Assembly: GCF_003977665.1 (NCBI RefSeq)
Contig: NZ_RYYV01000024.1
Location: 1 to 53,633, forward strand
Length of the DNA: 53,633 bases
Origin: Dyella choica
GTDB taxonomy: Bacteria; Pseudomonadota; Gammaproteobacteria; Xanthomonadales; Rhodanobacteraceae
Reading direction: 5' to 3'
Below the pieces are notes generated by a model that saw only the letters and a program-made list of their open reading frames with translations, searched no databases and was not told where the DNA came from. Within the stretch, counting starts at the first letter, position 1. Each line of letters starts with the position of its first letter. The position numbers and the translations under genes are program-made. This document shows positions 49,008-53,633 of the stretch, piece after piece.

Positions 49008-49455
49008 GGGCCCATCTCCTGTAATACGGTGCCCACGGCACCGTTAGGAGCGGGCCGGACTTCCCTAGTCGAGGAAAGCGCCGGCCAACCGCTGGCGGTT
49101 GCCGCGAACGATCAGCTTGTTTTGCAATGCCGGCACCCGATGCTCGCGGATGTCGACGTTGCGACTAGGGTAAACGTCCATATGCCTTGGTGAGTTCGGA
49201 CAGAGGCCCATCCGGTCATGCTGCGCCGGGGGGCGCGGGAATTGTCATGCTGCGGTGCGAAACTGTCAACCCTTGGACATAAAGTTTTTCCAAGAGAAGA
49301 GCCCCCGATCAGCCCCCTCTAACTCAGCTGAGCAATATGCGGCTCACTGCCCTATTTGCAGAGCCTATCCTCCGCCTAATCAGAGAGAAGGTCAGCGCGG
49401 GGTCACAGCAGACCGCTTACGGCCACTGGTCAGTAACTCCCCCGCAACAGCAAAA
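49008..49455. other. Intergenic region
   Basis: About 450 nt without a supported gene. Contains the hairpin CGGTGCC-CAC-GGCACCG (49027-49043) in the leader of the small ORF, and two copies of GTCATGCTGCG (about 49217 and 49245). Composition shifts from GC-rich to AT-richer at about 49250, where the accessory region begins. Confidence 0.5.
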
Positions 49456-50874
49456 TCAATGCTGCCAAACCACGTCGCCATCCACGGCATACAAGCGGCA
49501 GTCCTGATGCGCTGCGCTGCATTTCGCCCGAATATAGGCAATCGGATCTGGTCCAAGGGCAGCAGCGTCCCACCAGCCATCAGCGGCGATGGCAAAAACA
49601 CGCGGCCGAGGCATGGCAAGAAATTTCTCATAACCCGCTCGCCCCTTCGCATCGAGATAGGGCACGGCATTTACGTCGTCGAGTGTCGCGAAATGTGTCG
49701 CGGGAGGCGCTGGTGTCGGACGTACCCAGACCACATCATTGTCTACAGCATAAAGGCGGCATTCGGCGCTTTTCTGCTGGCATTGTTTCATTGCCCGGGC
49801 AATGGGATCAAAGCCACCGTCGGCAGTGCCCGCTCCCGTTCTGCCTATCGCGATCGCACGCGGCAATGGCCGCTGCAAAAACTTCCCATAATAAGTGCTC
49901 CCAGAGTTGTCGCCGTGGGCATTCAAGTACGGGATCGCCCGCACATCATCCAGAGCCGCGTAATGACTCGGCGGCGGCGGCGCTTGGGGCAAGTAATCCG
50001 GATCCACCAAGGTGCTAGGCAAGCCAACCTTGGCAAGAAACGCATCGAGCTTGGGCATCCACAGATGCAGGCCTTCGCCTGAACCCAACAAATTATGCGA
50101 GTCCTTTCCAAAGGTTCCGTACGCAACGAGCTCCGCCGGGCCACCTTTTGCCGCGTAAGAATCGTACATGGCATGCCATGTGGCTGTTGGAAAGACAGCG
50201 TCGTTATCACCGAAAAACCAGATCGACGGGGTCTTGGTTTCACCACCAAGCTTCCCGGCCGCTCGAACCAACGCATCACTCCATTCGCCGCAAGATGACG
50301 CCTTCATGCCGCCTGCAAAACTCACCAGACCTTTGACCCCAGGCTCATCCAGCGAGCCCAATGCCAACGTGTTCCAGCCACCGAAACTCTGGCCCGCTAC
50401 TACAATCCGCGAACCATCGATATACGGCTGCTGTTTCAGGTAGCTAATGGCCGCGCGTATATCCTTCGCTGCTTCCAGGCCCGTCGCCACATCATCACAA
50501 CCATGTGCATGCAGGCGCCCGCCGGACCCGGCGTATCCTCGCATCATCGGCAAGGCGACCGCGTAACCCCGCGAAAGGAAATAGTAGACCGAAAAGCTGA
50601 GGTGATACCGCGGCTGCAGCGCAGGCGGAAGGGACGAGGTGGCGCCATGATTCATGACCGCCAGCGGAAAAGGCCCGGGACCGTCCGGAGTATAAACCGA
50701 CATCAGCAGGGTAACCGGATCACCGGGATCACTTGCCACATGGAGTATGCGCTCGTGTCGCACCATGGCTGCGGGCGCGCTGTCAACATCGGAGGCCTCG
50801 TCCGCACTTGCCGAACAGACCACTAAGAATAAGCCAAGCCACACAAATGGCCGCCACGTCTTCTTATATCCCAT
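49456..50874 (-). CDS. Secreted alpha/beta hydrolase with two C-terminal repeats
   Basis: 472 aa from the ATG at 50874 behind AAGGGG; 117 codons of open frame upstream are non-conserved. Signal peptide MGYKKTWRPFVWLGLFLVVC with cleavage near SASAD. The alpha/beta hydrolase core (about 45-285) has the nucleophile Ser163 in VAGQSFGGWN, acid D223 or D225 in FGDNDAVFP and His260 in KDSHNLLG, resembling dienelactone hydrolase or prolyl-peptidase folds. A Pro-rich linker (APPPPSHY) follows, then two copies of a module of about 75 residues: ALDDVRAIPYLN...CRLYAVDNDVVW and TLDDVNAVPYLD...CRLYAVDGDVVW, each with a Cys pair. The hydrolase acts outside the cytoplasm; the substrate and the repeat's role are unknown. 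Confidence 0.85.
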   Translation of the reverse strand: MGYKKTWRPFVWLGLFLVVCSASADEASDVDSAPAAMVRHERILHVASDPGDPVTLLMSVYTPDGPGPFPLAVMNHGATSSLPPALQPRYHLSFSVYYFLSRGYAVALPMMRGYAGSGGRLHAHGCDDVATGLEAAKDIRAAISYLKQQPYIDGSRIVVAGQSFGGWNTLALGSLDEPGVKGLVSFAGGMKASSCGEWSDALVRAAGKLGGETKTPSIWFFGDNDAVFPTATWHAMYDSYAAKGGPAELVAYGTFGKDSHNLLGSGEGLHLWMPKLDAFLAKVGLPSTLVDPDYLPQAPPPPSHYAALDDVRAIPYLNAHGDNSGSTYYGKFLQRPLPRAIAIGRTGAGTADGGFDPIARAMKQCQQKSAECRLYAVDNDVVWVRPTPAPPATHFATLDDVNAVPYLDAKGRAGYEKFLAMPRPRVFAIAADGWWDAAALGPDPIAYIRAKCSAAHQDCRLYAVDGDVVWQH

Positions 50875-51221
50875 ACGACCCCTTGATCTCGATGTGTGTG
50901 GTGGTCTGCTACGCACGAGCAAAAAAAAGCTCGCCGGTCTCCACGCTTTTGAATGAAGACAGCCGCGATCCAGACATCTTCGAATTGCGCGTCGTCTACG
51001 TCTTTTTTGTGCAGCCGCCAAATTGATTACGCTTGCCACTTGCAACCAAGTAATGGAAACCGAAGCTTGCACTAAAGAAAATGCCACCAAAGCAACACAT
51101 TTCGATTGCATACACTTCATGCCCCATTTAGATATAAATGGATACACACTGATCACGTTCGAACCCACACCCAATCCGTAGGTCCATATGCGATTTGGAG
51201 CCTCAGGCTCCAACCCAAGCA
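50875..51221. other. AT-richer intergenic region
   Basis: About 350 nt between the sulfotransferase stop and the hydrolase start. I see no gene, repeat or strong hairpin; only A/T-rich tracts (AAAAAAAGC near 50931). A promoter for the hydrolase is likely but not identifiable. Confidence 0.4.
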
Positions 51222-52052
51222 TCAAAGTACAGCAACCTTCTTCATATTCAGCTTGTCATTCTCCCAAAAATTCATATCCGCATATTTCATGAAGATATCT
51301 GGCGGCAGCAACGTGGACCGGAAGCGCTGCTCAACCTTCCGTTTGACCGTATGCAGACCTGGCATCCCCAATCTTCGATCGAATTCATCTTCCGAAAACT
51401 CAACATTGTTGAAATCGTGCTTGAAATGAGCCTCACCGAGAAAATCATATAAGCGCGCCATGACGTTCACGGGATCCCTGACTAGCGATTCGTACCGCAA
51501 GAAGATGAGTTTGTCGGCGTGCTCGCCGAACCAGGCCTCTCGCAGCGAGCCCCAGGGAAGCCCAATAAGCCCTCGTTCCGAATCCATCAAATCCTTGACC
51601 CGTCCGTAGACGTTTCGGGCGCTCTTGCTCTGGAACATCTCCGATACATGCGTGGGATTGCGTCGAATAAGCTGCTCGACGCTATCAATAACCCACGAGA
51701 CCTCTCGCACGCAGCAAATCACCCTGGCACGGGGAAATAGTTCATGCAACAGCGATAGCTTTGCCGTCCATGTCCGATTCGTATCGAAAACAAACTTGCC
51801 GCTCTCGATAGCGTCATGGTGATACGCGCCGAATAGACTATTCAAGACGCGATGCCGATGCCCTTCGTCAAAGAATGGGGCGTATTCGCTTGCTCCGCTC
51901 ATTTTGGGAAGCACCGCATTGAAAAGCGATGCTACCGGGCTGCTCATGCCCGCGGAAAATCTCTGGTTTTGCTTAAGAATGGCGGACAGCAGCGTAGAGC
52001 CGGACCGCGGCAAACCAGATATGAAATGCACGGGATACTGCGGGACCTGCAT
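51222..52052 (-). CDS. Sulfotransferase family protein
   Basis: 276 aa; ATG at 52052. The N-terminal PAPS 5'-phosphosulfate loop is clear: HFISGLPRSGSTLLSAIL (about 9-26). A 3'-phosphate-binding region follows (ARVICCVREVSWVIDSVEQL) and the C-terminal helices (LIFLRYESLVRDPVNVMARL, YDFLGEAHF). Such proteins transfer sulfate from PAPS to carbohydrate, lipid or tyrosine acceptors, or are related transferases; the acceptor cannot be told. No sulfate-activation genes lie nearby. The ribosome site is weak. The gene is AT-richer than the core genome here and sits between the hydrolase and the metalloprotease on the same strand. Confidence 0.88.
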   Translation of the reverse strand: MQVPQYPVHFISGLPRSGSTLLSAILKQNQRFSAGMSSPVASLFNAVLPKMSGASEYAPFFDEGHRHRVLNSLFGAYHHDAIESGKFVFDTNRTWTAKLSLLHELFPRARVICCVREVSWVIDSVEQLIRRNPTHVSEMFQSKSARNVYGRVKDLMDSERGLIGLPWGSLREAWFGEHADKLIFLRYESLVRDPVNVMARLYDFLGEAHFKHDFNNVEFSEDEFDRRLGMPGLHTVKRKVEQRFRSTLLPPDIFMKYADMNFWENDKLNMKKVAVL

Positions 52053-52136
52053 GGAACTTATCTCTCAGTGTGGACGATCTCAGAGCTTCAACTGCTTCGT
52101 GCCGAGCGTGCGGACGCGCGAGCGTAAAGGAGACCC

Positions 52137-52155
52137 GCATGGCTTGCCGCCATGC
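52137..52155 (-). terminator. Hairpin downstream of metalloprotease gene
   Basis: GCATGGC-TTGCC-GCCATGC, 19 nt beyond the metalloprotease stop codon; no T run, so only a possible terminator. Confidence 0.4.
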
Positions 52156-52173
52156 AGGCCATTTCACATTCAC

Positions 52174-53633
52174 TTAGGCAGCATGCGCATGACTGAAGCG
52201 GCTTGCCAGCATAGGCTCCTTCAGCAGATACGTTTCCGGCATCGGGCTGAGATCAACCCCCTGCTCGCCTGCATCGAACGTACTCATCGCCTGCACCAGC
52301 CGGTGCACCTGAGATAGCGAAACTGCGCCGCTGCTGGCGGATACATTGGCATACAGCCCTTGCACGTTGGCGATATCGGTTGTACTCAGGCCCTGGTTAT
52401 CTGCATTCAATACCGCATTCATGACGGATCCGGCCGCATCGGTGTCCGCCAGTCCCAGTGCGTGCCCAATCTCATGCAAGGCCACCTGCTCGAACGTGGC
52501 ATCCGTGTTGGCATACGCCAGCTGGCCACTGGCATTGGCCGCCAACGGCGCCTCGTTCGGATCTTCCAGCTTCGCCTGCGTCCCCGTGAGCACGCCCTTC
52601 TTTTTGCCGTACTTGGTCAGACCGATCTCGTTGGTGCTGGCGGGGTTCAAATGGCTAAATCCCACCTCGATGTCCGCAGCATTGCCGGCAGCTACTTCGT
52701 CAAAATTCAAGCCGGAGGCCTTGGCCCAGGACTGGAACGCCTGCTCTATCGCTGCCCGCTCTGCGACATCACTGATCGCATCGCTGAACCCGTTGCCCGC
52801 ACTAGCAAAACTCCAAGTAATGGTCTTGTCGGCCCACTTGGCGCCTTCGTACACGCTATCGGAGTGCTCTGCCGCCGCGATCTTCGCCGCGCCGGGATCT
52901 CTGTTTTGCCACCTCGTCAAACCGTAACCGTAATAGCCCGCACCCGGGTCGATGTAACCGCCACTGCCCGTCGGGTCGTCCCAGTTGGAGCCGGTATCCC
53001 CTGAGCCGCTGACGTAGTCGCCTGTATTCGTTCCATCAATGGTCACCGAACTATCGGAAACATCCACGGTGTCATCCGTGCCGGTCACGGTGATACTGTC
53101 GCCATTCCCGCCCACGATCTTGTCATCCGAGCCGTTGATGGTCACGCTGTCATCACCTGATACATCAACGGTAGCGTGGCTCACATCGATGATATCGCCC
53201 TGTCCGCTCAGCGAAATCTGGTCATCCGAACCCTTGACGGTGTCATCATTGCCGTTAAGAGCAAAGCTGACTTGATTAGCCGCATTCAACGTGTCATAGG
53301 AACCATTGATGACATCACCTTTGTCACCACTGCTCAGCGACACGGTATCATGACTGACGCCATTGGCAGTTCCGATAGTGTCGCTACTGCCGGTCACCGT
53401 CACCGTGCTGCTTGCACCATCGTATGAAATGGTGTCGTTACTGCCAGCAATATTCGTGACGCTTGACGTACCGTTTTCAATGGTGTCTCCCGATCCATTC
53501 ACCGTGAAAAGGTCGCTGTTCGCGCCGTAGATCGTCCCGGACGACATGTCGAGGGTATCCCCCGTGCCGATCACGTTCACCGTGCTGTTCGCACCATCGT
53601 ACGAAACCGTGTTGTTGCTTCCGGTGACGTTCG
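52174..53633 (-). CDS. Repeat-rich matrixin-like metalloprotease, 5' end beyond the window
   Basis: 486 codons visible; the frame stays open to the window edge, so the start is missing. The N-terminal visible part (about 210 residues) is a run of short beta-forming repeats with the core G-S/N-x-D-T-I/V (VNGSGDTI, IAGSNDTI, VTGSSDTI, VTGTDDTV), rich in Asp, Ser, Thr and Gly. A linker (DPGAGYYGYGLTRWQ) leads to a matrixin-type domain: KWADKTITWSFASAG, AFQSWAKASGLNFDEV, AADIEVGFSHL, zinc site HEIGHALGLAD (52444-52476) and Met-turn SVMNAVL. The third zinc ligand would be Asp in place of the usual His. Probably secreted; the substrate is unknown. Short C-terminal tail (LASRFSHAHAA). Confidence 0.85.
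   Translation of the reverse strand, partial: NVTGSNNTVSYDGANSTVNVIGTGDTLDMSSGTIYGANSDLFTVNGSGDTIENGTSSVTNIAGSNDTISYDGASSTVTVTGSSDTIGTANGVSHDTVSLSSGDKGDVINGSYDTLNAANQVSFALNGNDDTVKGSDDQISLSGQGDIIDVSHATVDVSGDDSVTINGSDDKIVGGNGDSITVTGTDDTVDVSDSSVTIDGTNTGDYVSGSGDTGSNWDDPTGSGGYIDPGAGYYGYGLTRWQNRDPGAAKIAAAEHSDSVYEGAKWADKTITWSFASAGNGFSDAISDVAERAAIEQAFQSWAKASGLNFDEVAAGNAADIEVGFSHLNPASTNEIGLTKYGKKKGVLTGTQAKLEDPNEAPLAANASGQLAYANTDATFEQVALHEIGHALGLADTDAAGSVMNAVLNADNQGLSTTDIANVQGLYANVSASSGAVSLSQVHRLVQAMSTFDAGEQGVDLSPMPETYLLKEPMLASRFSHAHAA
53398..53633 (-). repeat. Intragenic direct repeats in metalloprotease gene
   Basis: A block around 53398-53460 (GCACCATCGTATGAAATGGT) recurs in altered form at 53575-53633 (GCACCATCGTACGAAACCGT), about 180 nt apart. 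Both encode a G-S-N-x-T-V/I-S-Y-D-G-A segment. The array continues past the window edge. Confidence 0.7.

Noticed and set aside
49255-50082. 275-codon plus-strand frame at the start of the AT-richer block
   Set aside because: It runs antisense to the 3' half of the hydrolase gene, has no domain or ribosome site, and is best explained as a shadow.
53039-53580. RTX calcium-binding repeats or type I secretion toxin
   Set aside because: The repeats are Asp- and Gly-rich but lack the GGxGxDxUx nonapeptide, and the catalytic domain is at the C-terminus, so I do not call it RTX.

Overview
The window looks like a chromosomal segment of a GC-rich gammaproteobacterium of the Lysobacterales (Xanthomonadales), most likely family Rhodanobacteraceae (Dyella, Luteibacter or Rhodanobacter type). 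This is inferred from the many TonB-dependent receptors, the folB-folK / tsaD / rpsU-yqeY-dnaG neighbourhood, the envC-ctpA pair and a dense family of GTAG-headed REP palindromes. It cannot be proved without a database search.

Layout. 1-1.2 kb: a methylglyoxal synthase-like protein whose N-terminal half looks like a second, degenerate copy of the same fold. 1.2-13.7 kb: four tandem, same-strand genes for paralogous outer-membrane TonB-dependent receptors, in two close pairs. Each has its own terminator and an upstream palindrome fitting CGYAAYATDTTGCG. 14.2-16.6 kb: an AT-richer islet with a 3' fragment of gltD, a small unknown ORF and an orphan sensor histidine kinase. 16.7-22.6 kb: gltD and gltB (glutamate synthase). 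22.8-25.7 kb: envC and a ctpA-type processing protease, the latter flanked by two copies of a 123-bp repeat. 25.9-28.1 kb: a fifth TonB-dependent receptor behind a Zur-like palindrome. 28.2-30.6 kb: EcsC-like protein, MITE-like repeat, PTR1-type pteridine reductase and a VirK-like secreted protein. 30.7-36.2 kb: the housekeeping block folK, folB and tsaD on the minus strand, with rpsU, yqeY, dnaG and a DedA protein on the plus strand. 36.4-37.3 kb: an unrecognised exported protein. 37.4-44.0 kb: an RND efflux operon of the heavy-metal type (adaptor, pump, outer-membrane factor) plus a DUF4239 membrane protein. 44.2-48.6 kb: a Na/Pi cotransporter-PhoU protein and an MgtA-type Mg2+ P-ATPase with an 81-codon ORF in its upstream region. 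49.4 kb to the end: an AT-richer region with a secreted alpha/beta hydrolase carrying twin C-terminal repeats, a sulfotransferase and the 3' part of a repeat-rich matrixin-like metalloprotease that runs off the window.

The functional themes are outer-membrane nutrient uptake (five TonB-dependent receptors), nitrogen assimilation, folate and tetrahydropterin metabolism, cell-wall division and processing, and metal and phosphate transport. The main candidates for something new are the tandem MGS-domain protein, the shared operator of the four receptor genes, the gltD-fragment islet, the twin-repeat hydrolase and the inverted-architecture metalloprotease. I see no CRISPR array, tRNA, rRNA, intact transposase or phage gene.
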